64,000 nt of DNA, taken from positions 96,147,591 through 96,211,590 of the forward strand of contig JAYESD010000003.1 of assembly GCA_036927565.1 (NCBI GenBank). Direction: 5' to 3'. This stretch comes from Tuctoria greenei (taxonomy: Eukaryota > Streptophyta > Magnoliopsida > Poales > Poaceae). Of the stretch, positions 20,600 through 31,257 are shown one piece after another. Numbering within the stretch: position 1 is the first letter of the stretch; each line of letters starts with the position of its first letter. The notes beneath the pieces were generated by a model. It saw only the letters and a list, made by a program, of their open reading frames with translations, ran no database searches and was not told the DNA's origin. Position numbers and translations under genes: made by a program.

Positions 20600-23398
20600 T
20601 GTGACACTCGGTTCCAAAAATGAACCAACTGAACGCATATGTGTGGCCAGGACATTCAACACACATACACGAGTGCAATCACAGATGATATACAGATAAT
20701 TTCCACAGAACAAGATTAATTAAGCACTTTTATTACACAACAATATTATCCTCGAAAACAAGCTCTAAGGAAAATTAATGACAAGTTTGAACTAATGCAG
20801 CGGAAATAAACTAATAAGCAACTAAGCAAAAGGGATAGCACATCTCCAACACTCCACAGGCAAAGTTGACGGCAGACGCGGCCTGGAACTCTGCATTATC
20901 ATTGTTAAACTCCCAATCCTGACCTACAATTGTTGGTGGGGGAATTGCAAGGGTGATCACATGTCGTACTCAGCAAGTGTGGAAAATATGATATGTAGCT
21001 GATTCAAATGGCGACAATAATAAGGCTGAAAAGTACATTAAAACATTTGAAAAGCAATATATTATATATATGTGGAGTAAGCCCATTATAAACTATAATT
21101 AATAATATAGTACCAGTCCATAATCCACATCCATCATCCATTATACCAGATTTCACCATTACTATTATTCATATTCGAAACCATAATTCAATCCATAACC
21201 AGTACCAAACCATAACCATCCCAAATCCCAATTTCCCCCTACTCATAGAAGTTGTCCAGGTGCTCATAACCGGAAGCACGGCTATCATGATAGTTTTTAG
21301 TTTTTAATAGACTCTGCAGAGTTTGTACCGTTTTACCCACGTGTTTGTGATTTCATCACCTTGAAGTGACTAAAACCTCTATTATGCCATCTCACACATC
21401 CATTGGTGTGTGGCCAAGAGATCACAAAATAGTCTTTACAAAGGGATTATTAGCCTATTTAGACCCCACCGAGGTTTCACCGATGGCGATGTCTCCTACA
21501 GAGCACATCTTCAACCAAGGGCCCCCTCTTGAGCCATTCGGATCCCAGGGTAGTCCCACCAAACATCAACAAACCCAATCTGAATACCCCTTACCCGAGC
21601 ATCCCTAATGGTCCAAATAGCACTGGCAAAGCCCTAATTAATCATCTATGCCGCACCCATACTTGGCGTTGTGGTGGCACTGTAGTCCTGGCTTATTCTC
21701 CCATGAACCGGTCCTTAGATCTGAAGCAAGCAAACCACCATGACATCCAACCCATCCACATACCATGCTTGTTTAGATCGTTCATTACCACATCATATTA
21801 ACCATGATCTCATTAATGCATAATTAAATGGCATAGTTGTTTTCCCATCCCAAATAGTTAAGCGAAGCAAAAAGGGTAAAAAGCCCTTCTCGAATCTCTA
21901 CCATGTATTTCTGGTGACAAGGGTGGTCATACAAAGCTAGCAAACTTCCTACCATAGGATTCCCATCAAATTGACACAAGCATGCAATTTTGCAATTTTA
22001 TTTTAAACTAGTATCAATATGCTTCAAGGACACTTGCCTTGCTTTTGGGATTGGTTCGGGGCAAAGCCTTCAAACTATTGGTGTTGGATATCCTCCACGA
22101 CATTCTCTAGCGCAAATTCGTCTAATCCACACAATAACATACAAGACAAGAAACACAATCAAAGACTGGACAAACATTACTCAAGATGACATGACATGCA
22201 TGGTTAATGCAAATGCATGGTGGAACTTGTTAATGAGTTGTTTTTAATGATCACAAACTAGTTCTAATAGCTTTTAACAAGTTTATACAAATTTTTAGAT
22301 TAAATTTAACACAATTTAACCAGGAAGATCGGACTAGTCCGCTAGGGACCAGACAAGTCTGCACTGCGCGAGACTAGCATATTAGGGTTTTCTAGATCGA
22401 CGTGAATTTGGAGATTTGGGGTTGAGTTCACGTAAGGAAAAGAGAATATAAGGCATACCAGGTGTCCAAGACTCCAATGAATCAAGCATCTTGGGGGCAA
22501 CACTTGGATCTTGAGGATCTAGGGTTGATGAAGAACTTGATGGTGGATTGTTGAAGAAGAACGCGAAGTTGATGGAGATCTTGATCCTCTTTCGTTTCCT
22601 CCTCTTCTTCTTCATGTTCTAGATCTCTTTCTCCCTCCTTGGTGGTGGCTAATCACGAGCTAGGGTTTGGGTGTGGTGGAAAAGTGGCAAATAGATGTCA
22701 AGCCAAGGGGTGGGGTTGTTTATATAGAGGTCGAGGCTACAGTTAAATGAATTTCGAGTTTGGGGGTAAGTAGAGGCCGGTTTGGAGTCCCACATTGGCT
22801 CTAAAAGAGTTAGGCATGACGTCCCTAGGCCCACTTAACGTAAAACCCAAGAAACAAGTCATGAAAAAAAAAAGATCAACTCAGAGTCATGATTTATCGG
22901 ACAAGTCCGAAAAGGGCCGGACAAGTCCGAAGTTAGAAAGAGAGATATCAGACAATTCCAGACTGGATATCGGACAAGTTCGAACTTATTCAGAGGCGAA
23001 AACAAACAAGTCTGGCAAAAAATCAGACAAGTCCGACTTTAGTCAGAGGGAAAAACATACAAGCCCACTGGAACACGGGACTAGTCCGGATAAGTCCAGG
23101 GACTTAGCAAAATTTCAAGGATTCTTGGAACACCGGACTAGTCCGCACTAGGCTGGGCAAGTCCGAAAATGCCCAAAGGGAAAAACATACTAGTCCGTAG
23201 CAAAACGGACAAGTCCGTTTGAAGTCAGAGAGAAATCATACTAGTCAGCACAAAATCGGACTAGTCCGCACTTCCCAGAATTCTTAAGTGCGGTTTTGCT
23301 ATCAATTTATTTTTAACTTGTTCCTTTTTATGTGAATTAATATTAAACATATTTAATGATGGATGTAGGGCATGATGCATGAAAATGAGGGTGTTACA
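20600..23398 (-). repeat. 3' LTR of element C
   Basis: 2799 bp, minus TGTAACACCCTCATTTTCATG at 23398 to ...GAACCGAGTGTCACA at 20600. It matches the solo LTR at 2898-5781 throughout. U3 array of GGAC(T/A)AGTCC palindromes at 22880-23280; TATA box (minus TATATAAA) at 22720-22727. The plus-strand segment 21366-21801 reads open as in the solo LTR, but no protein is recognised. Confidence 0.92.
22880..23280 (-). repeat. Palindromic GGAC(T/A)AGTCC array in C 3' LTR U3
   Basis: Same array as at 5280-5660, with repeated CGGACAAGTCCG / CGGACTAGTCCG and point variants. Individual units differ between the copies while the overall spacing is kept. Confidence 0.85.
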
Positions 23399-23425
23399 AA
23401 CCTACCCCCCCCCCCCCCCCCCTCT
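23399..23425 (-). other. Polypurine tract of element C
   Basis: On the minus strand AAGAG followed by an 18-base G run (23422-23405) and TAGGTT, directly before the 3' LTR. The G run also adds a spurious poly-Gly tail to the integrase frame. It is unusually long for a polypurine tract and may be a slippage product. Confidence 0.75.
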
Positions 23426-24592
23426 TAAAATGAACCGTGCCCTCGAGATTTGACACAAAAGAGAAAAGATAGGGAAATTCTTTCTTGAGATCATCTTCTA
23501 GCTCCCATGTTGCCTTTGATTCTGTGTGATGCTTCCATTGAACTTTACACCATCTAATCATCTTGTTTCTTGTGACCCTCTCCTTGGTTTCTAAGATTTT
23601 GACCGGTTGCTCGGCATAAGTCAAATCTTCCTCTAGTTCCAATTCTTCCATTGACACTTGTTCTTCCAGTACTCTCAAGCACTTTTTGAGCTGGGAAACA
23701 TGAAACACATCATGGACATCTGAAAGATGAGCTGGCATCTCCAACCTATATACTACCTCTCCTCTTTTGTCCAAAATCTTGAATGGCCCAATATAGCGAG
23801 GTGCTAGCTTGCCTCTTATGTTAAACCTCTTATGACCTCTCATTGGTGACACCTTGAGGTAAACAAAATATCCTACTTCAAAGGCTAGTTTCCTTCTCCT
23901 ATTGTCCACATAGCCTTTTTGCCTTGATTGAGCAGCCCTCAAGTTTTCACAAATAATCTGAACTTGTTTTCAGCTTCTTGTAACACATCCGGACCAAATA
24001 CTTGAGTTTCTCCTGTGTCATTGAATAAAGGTGCCCTACACTTCCTTTCATATAGTGCCTCATATGGTGACATCTTCAAACTTTCTTAGTAACTGTTGTT
24101 GTATGAAAATTCTGCATATGGAAAGCTTTTGTCCCAACTTTTCCCATGCTTCAAAGCACAAGCTCTTAACATGTCGTCCAAAATCTGATTGGTCCTCTCG
24201 GTTTGTCCATCCGTTTGAGGGTGATATGCTGAACTGAAATTCAACCTTGTTCCCATTGCCTCATAAAATTTCTGCCAAAACCTGGAGGTAAATTGAGAAC
24301 CTCTATCCGAGACTATCTTCTTCGGCACACAATATGCTCCATGTATATTTCGACCAATTGTGCAGCTATATACCTGGTCTTCATAGGGATGAACTGAGCT
24401 GATTTTGTCAACTGAACCACAATTACCAAATAGAGTCATAACCGGAATGGGTACGTTGCAATCCAACTATAAAGTCCATTCCGATTTCTTCCCACTTCCA
24501 TTACAGAATCTTCAATGGTTGCAATAACCCAGCTGGCCTTTGATGTTTCGTCTTGACTCGTTGGCACATAACAAACAATGCTACATATTCAG
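23426..24592 (-). pseudogene. Element C integrase with chromodomain
   Basis: Core at 24466-24086: CVPKKIVSDRGSQFTSRFWQ, then YHPQTDGQTERTNQILDDML, so the second Asp and the Glu of the DDE triad are present. After a stop (SYNNSY*ESLK, about 24088) and a frame change, the C-terminal part at 23942-23426 reads RAAQSRQKGYVDNRRRKLAF, RGKLAPRYIGPFKILDKRG, DVFHVSQLKKCL, and a chromodomain at about 23606-23465 (PVKILETKERVTRNKMIRW, then WKHHTESKATWELEDDL). Chromodomains target integration to marked chromatin. The C-terminal segment is open, the core is broken. Confidence 0.87.
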
Positions 24593-26330
24593 CTATGTCC
24601 TTTTTATACTAGCCCACCAGTAACATGTCTTCAAGTCTTTGTTCATCTTGGTACAACCGGGGTGAATCGAGTATGGGGAGTCATGTGCCTCTTTTAATGT
24701 TGTCTCCCGAATATGCTTCACATTAGGCACGACAATCCTCTTACCAAGCCATAGGATACCATGTTCATCCTCATCAAATCTGAATTCTCTCCCCTCTTGG
24801 GTCCTTTCCTTGATCTCCTGAATTTCCTCATCCTTTGTTTGACCCTCTCGAATTTCTTGCTCCAAGGTCAGATTGAACTCCATCATCCCCATCTCATTCA
24901 CAAATCTAAGGTTCAACCGTTCAAACTCCTTACATAAATCGGATGGTAATTCTCGAACCGTGAATTGGTGACTTGCTCCTTTCTGACTTAAAGCATCGGC
25001 CACTACATTGGCCTTTCCCGGGTGATAATTGATTCTCAAATCATAATCCTTGATAAGCTCCAACCATCTTCGTTGCCTCAAATTCTGATCCGTTTGTGTG
25101 AATATGTACTTAAGGCTCTTATGATCCGTATAAATTTCACACCTATGTCCAATGATATAATGTATCCAAATATTCAATGCATATACTACAGCTGCAAGTT
25201 CCAAATCATGCGTTGGGTAATTCTGCTCATGTTTCTTCAATTGTCTCGATGCATATGCAACCACTTGACCTTCCTGCATGAGCACACACCCAAGTCCTTG
25301 TCTCGATGCATCACAATAAAAATCGAAGCCTTTTTCCTACATCCGGCAAAACCAAAACTGGGGTTGTAGTTAAGCTCTTCTTCAACTTCTCAAAACTTTC
25401 ATGACAAGCTTGGGTCCATTTAAATGCTTTCCCCTTCATTAGCAACTCCGTCATTGGCTTGGCTATCTTGGAAAAGTCCTTGATCAATCGACGGTAATAC
25501 CCAGCCATCCCAGGAAAACTCATTATTTCCTTTACGTTTTGCAGGGGTTCCCATTTCAACACGCCCCTCACTTTTTCGGGGTCGACAGATACTCCTCCTC
25601 ATGAGATGATATGACCCAAAAATGACACCTCTTTAAACCAAAACTGGCACTTGCTAAACTTGGCATACAATTGATGCTCCCACAATTTTTGCATTGTGAG
25701 CCTCAAGTGTTCCTCGTGTTCTCCAATATCTCCAAATCGAGTACTTTTCACTTTTTGAGTAGATCATGATATCATCAATGAACACTACCACGAAATTATC
25801 CAAATACTCCATGAAAACCTTGTTCATAAGATACATGAAGTATGCGGGTGCATTGGTCAATTCAAATGATATGACCGTATACTCATAGGATCCATACATT
25901 GTCCTCAGGGCTGTCTTAGGTATGTCTGATGGTCTAATCTTCATTTGGAGATATCCAGACTGAAGATCAATCTTAGAGAATATTTTGGCTCCCTTCATTT
26001 GGTCGAACAGATCCTCTATGCGGGTTAACGTGTACTTTTTCTTTATTGTCACCTCGTTGAGATACCTGTAATCGACACAAATTCTTTAGGATCCATCTTT
26101 CTGATCTACAAAAAACAAATGGGCTCCCCATGGTGACGAGCTTGGGCGTATGAAACCATTTTCTAACTGCTCTTTAATCTGCTTCTTGAGCTCTGCTAAT
26201 ACCTTAGGAGACATCCTATATGGCCTCTCTGCTATAGGTGCAGTTTGAGTAATTAAATCACTGATGAACTCGATGTCACAATAAGGTGCCATATTTGGCA
26301 ATTCTTCAGGAAACAATCTGGGTAATCACG
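24593..26330 (-). pseudogene. Element C reverse transcriptase and RNase H
   Basis: RT N-part at 26316-26086 (YRMSPKVLAELKKQIKEQLE; ENGFIRPSSSPWGA), fingers-palm at 26052-25654 (FSKIDLQSGYLQMKI; FELTNAPAYFMYLMN; VVVFIDDIMIYSKS with both Asp), connection 25571-25311 (VKEIMSFPGMAGYYRRLIKD), RNase H and integrase zinc finger 25285-24593 (QNYPTHDLELAAVVYALNIW; YTDHKSLKYIF; ADALSQKG; HPGCTKMNKDL). At least four frame breaks separate these segments, though each is internally well preserved. Confidence 0.87.
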
Positions 26331-26395
26331 AACAATCAGAATCTCCTCCGAATTACCCCTTCTGCATGATTTACCATTGCCTTCTCAGTGGTCGG

Positions 26396-26893
26396 CTAAA
26401 CTGCCTTGAATTCTACACTGACTCCTTCCGCATTTTTCAATTGCACTGTCCAAGTGGCACACTGAATTACTTCGTTATGCTTCATTAACCAATCAATTCC
26501 AAGTATGATGTCCAAGCCTTGCGAATTCAGGACTATAAGATTGGTGAGGAAATCTACCCTCTTTATGGAAATACTTACTTTTGGACATACTATATTCGTC
26601 CTCATCTCTCCTCTAGGAGATTTAACCAACATCGTATACTTCAGATATGATATGGGCATGCTATGCTTTGCAACGTACTTTGATGAGATGAATGAATGGG
26701 ATTCTCCAAAATCAAATAATATATTAGAGGGGTTGGAGTTTGCGAGGAGCATACCAATCAGAACATCTTCAGCTTGCTGGGCCTCTTCTTCAGATACATG
26801 GTTCACCTTGCCATGGGTGAAATTCTGCGGTCCTCGGTTGCCTTGAGTTTTCCCTCCATTGGGCCTTGGATTCTTCCTTGGTAAATTGTTCAT
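26396..26893 (-). pseudogene. Element C aspartic protease
   Basis: 165-codon open frame. VSEEEAQQAEDVLIGMLLAN precedes the active site, which reads NILFDFGESHSFIS; Tekay/Del proteases normally have DSGASHSF, so Ser and Ala are replaced and the catalytic loop is probably dead although Asp remains. It is followed by LDIILGIDWLMKHNEVI, typical of the lineage. The upstream gag lies in another frame. Confidence 0.85.
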
Positions 26894-27971
26894 CTAACTT
26901 TGTCCGGACCTTGGGCATTTATTTGCAAAGTGTCCCGCTTGACCACAAGCATAGCAAGTCTTTCCACCAGTGGCGCCAGCAAAGTTGGAGCGGGGCTGGT
27001 TCTAAGCATACGCAGGCATATTTGGGCGTAGCGCAGGCTGCATAGGTAAGCGAGGTTCTTGCATGGGTGGGTGTTGCTACATTGGCTGTGGCGGTCGCGA
27101 TGGATAAGCAGGGTGGTATGCAGCAACAGATGGGTTGTAATATGGTGCATCAGTCGGTGCATAGCGAGGATGGACATTGCTTCCTTGCGGCTGTCCCTGA
27201 TATGGCATTTTCCTCTTGTGGTCTAGTTCCATCTCACGAATCTTGTTCTCAACCACAATAGCCTTGTAAACCAGCTTCCGAAAATTTACATAGTCACCAT
27301 TGAGCAACTGAACTTGAATTTCGTTGTTGATACCCCTCATGAATAGATATTGCTTCCTGCTATTAGTGTTGATTCTTCTGGAGCATATCTTTACAGTTGA
27401 GTGAATTTATTGAGGTCTTCACTCACACTCATCCTTCCTTGCCTTAAGTTTTCAAATTATTGTCTTCTTAGTATCATAACTCCCCCTGGCACATAGTGAG
27501 AGCGAAACTTCTCCTTGAATTCAGTCCAGGTGATTCTCTCTTTATTTTCATGGGCATTACATAGAGATTCCCACCAATCAGCAGCAGCTCCAATTAACTA
27601 ATGTGATGCAAAGAGAACCTTTTCTCTGTTACTGCACTGGACAATAGCAAGTTTCTTCTCAACAGACTTCAGCTGATCATCAGCTTCCATAGGATTTGTG
27701 ACTTAAGCAAAGGTAGGCGGTCTGGTCTCATGAACTCTCCCAAACGGTTGTCAAGTGGCGGGGGTGGCAGTGGTGGAGGCATGTGAGGCTGATTGTTATT
27801 GTCAGCTTGCAGTTGTCCCATTATCTGTATCATGGCTTGCATGAGTTGGTTTTGCATAGCCAAAAGCTGCTCAAGGGTGATAGCTCCATGTGCAGGTCCC
27901 AGGTTGTTCTGGGGTGGTTCATAGTTCTCCTCCTCAACATTGGCATTCCTTTGGTTGCAAGTCCTCGGCAC
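26894..27971 (-). pseudogene. Element C gag with CCHC knuckle
   Basis: Starts at 27971 (MPRTCNQRNANVEEENYEPP), then LEQLLAMQNQLMQAMIQIM and a proline run, as in other Tekay gag proteins. The capsid region (27700-27340) is broken by stops. At 27340-27077: RGINNEIQVQLLNGDYVNFR, then KAIVVENKIREME. A canonical CCHC knuckle CYACGQAGHFANKC lies at about 26960-26917, just before the protease. Confidence 0.85.
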
Positions 27972-28295
27972 CTGTCGGTTAAAAAATAGTAGGGACAGAA
28001 GAATTTAGAATTGAAAAGAAATGCCCCAACTATATGCATCAAGTTATATGTAACTAAAAACTCTCTTATTAATACTAAAACCCTATTAGAGGATGTGAAC
28101 AAGGATCTGACAACTCTCTACTACGTGCAGATGTGGACAAAGTGCTAGACGTCCCACAACTTGCACCAAGCACACAAGCACAAGCACACACCAAGAAAAT
28201 TTAACACACCACACTAAATATGACTAAGACAATCTAAACGCTTTTCTAACTTCTGGACAGGAGACCTAGACTTAATTATGTGATCCGTGGCTGTC

Positions 28296-28850
28296 CTAGC
28301 CGTGAGGCGGCAAAGGCAACAGTGACAGCGAGGCATACATGGGCGCACGCCAAGGTGAGTTGGTCGTGCATGTAGGTGCCGGAGAGGTTGCTACACCATT
28401 GACCTCCACAGTGACACATACTTCCTCTTGGTTCTTCATGATGAATAGCTTCTTACGGAGGTAACGGATCTCTTCCATAGAATCAGCATAGCGGTTTCCC
28501 AAATTCACCAATACTTCCTGAGATCTGTCAATGGCACGAGAACTGATTTGAGCTCCATCTTGCGGTGTCAAGACTTCCCTTGTTCCCTTCTTGCGTTGCG
28601 GGTGCAGCGCAAAACTAGTACACCCAACCAGCTCCCAATAGATGTGGCACAATCTAGTAAGTGCATCCCAAGCGACATCATCAGTAGCTTGCTCCTTGGT
28701 ACATCTCCTTGTGGATGTAAGGTGTCGGGTGACCACCTCATCTTTGGCAAGAACAGTAACTTGAGCCCTCCATTCTTCACGCCCATGGCGAGGAATCCTC
28801 TTAACATAGTATTTCGGGTACATCTTGCATAGATCAAGGAACTCCTTCAA
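28296..28850 (-). CDS. Element C leader ORF, unknown, dsRNA-binding-domain-like layout
   Basis: About 185 codons open on the element's own strand, between the primer site and gag, where retroelements normally have untranslated leader. The frame is open upstream to about 28890 without a clear ATG. Residues 1-75 read LKEFLDLCKM, PKYYVKRIPRHGREEWRAQV, EVVTRHLTSTRRCTKEQATD, DVAWDALTRL. This order (helix, Tyr-containing strand pair, third strand, helix with a spaced Ala/Leu pattern) resembles a double-stranded RNA-binding domain, but the usual Gly and Lys residues before the last helix are not convincing. That reading is an inference from pattern only. The C-terminal part (RSQEVLVNLGNRYADSMEEI; RYLRKKLFIMKN) looks helical. 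Confidence 0.5.
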   Translation of the reverse strand: MKEFLDLCKMYPKYYVKRIPRHGREEWRAQVTVLAKDEVVTRHLTSTRRCTKEQATDDVAWDALTRLCHIYWELVGCTSFALHPQRKKGTREVLTPQDGAQISSRAIDRSQEVLVNLGNRYADSMEEIRYLRKKLFIMKNQEEVCVTVEVNGVATSPAPTCTTNSPWRAPMYASLSLLPLPPHG

Positions 28851-28979
28851 TTGCTTGGCTGCAAATCCTTCATCAGTGTCGTTAGAACAAAGTTATTTTG
28901 CATCATGTTACACTAGGCATTTGTCCTCCTTCGTAGCCTCAGTAGGCTGCGATGCATTCTTTTGGTCTTCGGGTACTTC

Positions 28980-29192
28980 TTATGCAGCGGGTTCATCCTC
29001 TTGTGGTTCCTTCTCGTCTTGGGCCTCATCTCCGTTCTCCTCATCTGCTTCACTTTCCTCTTCCTCACTATCATAGAATTCCACAATCTCCGGATCTTCC
29101 TCCTCCTCATTATCATAGAATTCCACCATCTCAGGGTCTTCCTCCATCGTGTTGGAATGTTCATGCTCAACTTCCTTGGCGGGAAAACTCAC
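28980..29192 (-). CDS. Element C leader ORF, acidic with internal duplication
   Basis: About 70 codons upstream of the dsRBD-like ORF, in the leader of element C. The sequence is mostly Glu and Asp and contains a tandem duplication: EDPEMVEFYDNEEEE followed by EDPEIVEFYDSEEEE. The product would be very acidic and probably unstructured. It may be an upstream exon or a first part of the same leader protein, since both lie on one strand about 130 bp apart. No family recognised. Confidence 0.4.
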   Translation of the reverse strand: MSFPAKEVEHEHSNTMEEDPEMVEFYDNEEEEDPEIVEFYDSEEEESEADEENGDEAQDEKEPQEDEPAA

Positions 29193-29571
29193 TTATTCCT
29201 CCTCTTAGGCTGATTCCATTTTTGGCTCCTCGCAAGGCCTAAGCTCCCTTCCAAGGGGTGGCAAACGAACTCTTGCGGACTATCATTTTGATGTGAGCCA
29301 TCTACATAAAAATATGAGAAAAATAGAGGAAAATGTAAACATCAGTTCTGAAATTGCAGCAGCCATAAATTAAGATGAGAAGATGTGCATTTGCTCAAAA
29401 AGATGGAAAAGTGGCAAAAATTGCAGCAGCAGCAAAGAGCACAAATTTTTCCACATTATATAGCTAGTGGAAGGCAAAAATAATGCAAAATAGGTTAATT
29501 TGAATAGGAAAGAAATCCTAAGTGATTTGTGGTGCCCATTCTACCTAGACTTGTGTCCTATGGTCAAACAT

Positions 29572-29584
29572 GCCTCTAATACCA
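29572..29584 (-). other. Primer-binding site of element C
   Basis: Minus TGGTATTAGAGGC, close to the initiator tRNA-Met site TGGTATCAGAGC, three bases from the LTR end at 29588. Confidence 0.8.
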
Positions 29585-29587
29585 ATT

Positions 29588-30405
29588 TGTGGCACCCGGT
29601 TCCGAAAATGAACCAAGCATAATGCATATGTGTGTCCAAGATGTTTAATACACACACACAAGTGATTCACAAACGATAAACAGATTATAACCATGTCTCG
29701 AATAATAACACTAATACTAGTACCTTATTACAAACCAAATAGTCTTGACTACAAGATCTAAACAACTGCAGCGGAAAACACTAAACACTAATGACTCCAA
29801 ACTCCACAGGAAAGCTTGGCGGTAACATGCGCACATAGTACTCCTCAAAGACCTCCTGGTACTCCACATTATTGCCTGCGTCTAAATTCGTTGAGGGAAT
29901 AGCAAGGGTGAGCACATGTCGTGCTTAGCAAGTGTGGGAAAGTGTGACATGTAGCTTAAACAAGGAAATGATAATTAAATGGATAATTGCATAAAAGTAC
30001 AGTCAAACAGTTGACAAATGCAATTATATGATCATTAAGTGAGGTCCTTCCAAAAATAACCCAAATTACATTAATTTCAACTTATGTAACCAATATCAGC
30101 AATAATAATCTATTAATGACTCATAACTGCTCATATGTCTCATTTTCATCAATTACATATACAAAAACAAATTACCGAACCAATACCAAATTCCAATTCA
30201 ATTCCAACCAATAAACCATGTTCAAGTCCAAACTCCAATCATGTGAGGGTCCAGGTTGCTCATAACTGGGAGCACGACTATCATGATAGTTTTAAACACA
30301 CTCTGCAAAGGTTGTACCACTTTACCCAGAAGTTTGTGATTCCATCATCTTTCGATGACTATGGAATCTCAATTATGTTGTCTCACACTTCCTGAGCTGG
30401 TGTGA
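29588..30405 (-). repeat. Truncated 5' LTR of element C
   Basis: Only the last 820 bases or so of the LTR are present: the end (minus ...GGAACCGGGTGCCACA) at 29588, matching the 3' LTR up to about 30395 (TCTCACAC...GGTGTG) and then stopping. Everything upstream, including U3 and the TATA box, is missing. The right-hand neighbour is sequence I assign to the CACTA fragment. Confidence 0.8.
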
Positions 30406-30774
30406 TTGTCCCCTAAAAAAATAAACAATTTATATTCCACTAATGCTTTTATAGCCTAATATCGAAAACTTGTGAGAGAAACATCAATTATCGCATAGGT
30501 ACCTTGTTTCCAGCATGGCTGCAGAGGTAGAAATCAAACTCAGTTGGATGGCAAATGCTAGTGTCAACCACAGTTCCTGCAGTTTCTAGGGTTTGCGAAT
30601 CAGAATTTATTATACATTGATAGTACAAACAAATACATTACTTCTGCATTGGACATAAACAAGGAAGATGAATGTATACCGTAATGAAAATTCTCTCTTT
30701 GGATCAATGACTTCATTAACGATGAGCCTTCATTGGACATCCTGAAATTCAATAAAATCACTGGAAGCACGCTT

Positions 30775-31190
30775 TGAGGGCAGGGTCGAGGCAGCGGCGT
30801 GCTTTGGGACGAGCTGGCAAAGGCTCTGGAGTGGTGGTTCCTCAACTCTCTGATGATAGTAGGCCGACGTGCTTTGGGGACAGGGAGAACATTTCCACTT
30901 ATGTGAAGGTGGCGGCGTTCTCATACCGATTACCGAGGTCGGGGTCGAAGCGGCGGCGTGCTCCGGGGACAGGGGACGAGACGGCGTGCTTCAGCGTGCT
31001 CAACTCTCTGATGATGAAGGTCGGGGTTGACGGTGGGGTAGGGGTCGATGCCGGCAGTGCGACAATGACGAAGAGTGAGTTGAGAAAGAGGGACGGTGAT
31101 GGCGTGCTCCGGGGACAGGGGACGAGGCAGCATGGTCCAGCATGCTAAACTCCCAGATGACGCGAAGGTCCGGGTCAACAATGGCGGCGT
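30775..31190 (-). repeat. GC-rich diverged tandem repeat, about three units
   Basis: Three related blocks contain CTCATCGTCCC-like and CCCCGGAGCACGCCG words (minus strand) joined by ATCATCAGAGAGTTGAG. Units are roughly 100-150 bp and diverged. The open frames here (30930-31217 minus, 30774-31148 plus) follow from the GC-rich repeats and are not supported as genes. A possible TATA (minus CTATAAAC) lies at about 31208. Confidence 0.55.
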
Positions 31191-31257
31191 GCTCAGAATA
31201 TGCGGTTTATAGGTCAAGAGAGCGCGGGACAGCTAAAACTTTTCGCCAAATATTGGA

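Larger units (their letters stand above)
20600..30405 (-). mobile_element. Tekay/Del-type chromovirus element C, 5' LTR truncated
   Basis: Minus strand order: partial 5' LTR (about 30405-29588), initiator-Met-like primer site (29584-29572), long leader with two ORFs, gag (from 27971), zinc knuckle, protease, RT, RNase H, integrase with C-terminal chromodomain, G-rich polypurine tract (23425-23399), and complete 3' LTR (23398-20600). This is the only element here with a recognisable chromodomain. The 3' flank is GGTCC (20595-20599); the 5' boundary is lost. Confidence 0.9.

Noticed and set aside
28825..29242. Plus-strand Ser/Leu-rich frames
   Set aside because: Antisense shadows of the acidic repeat on the minus strand.
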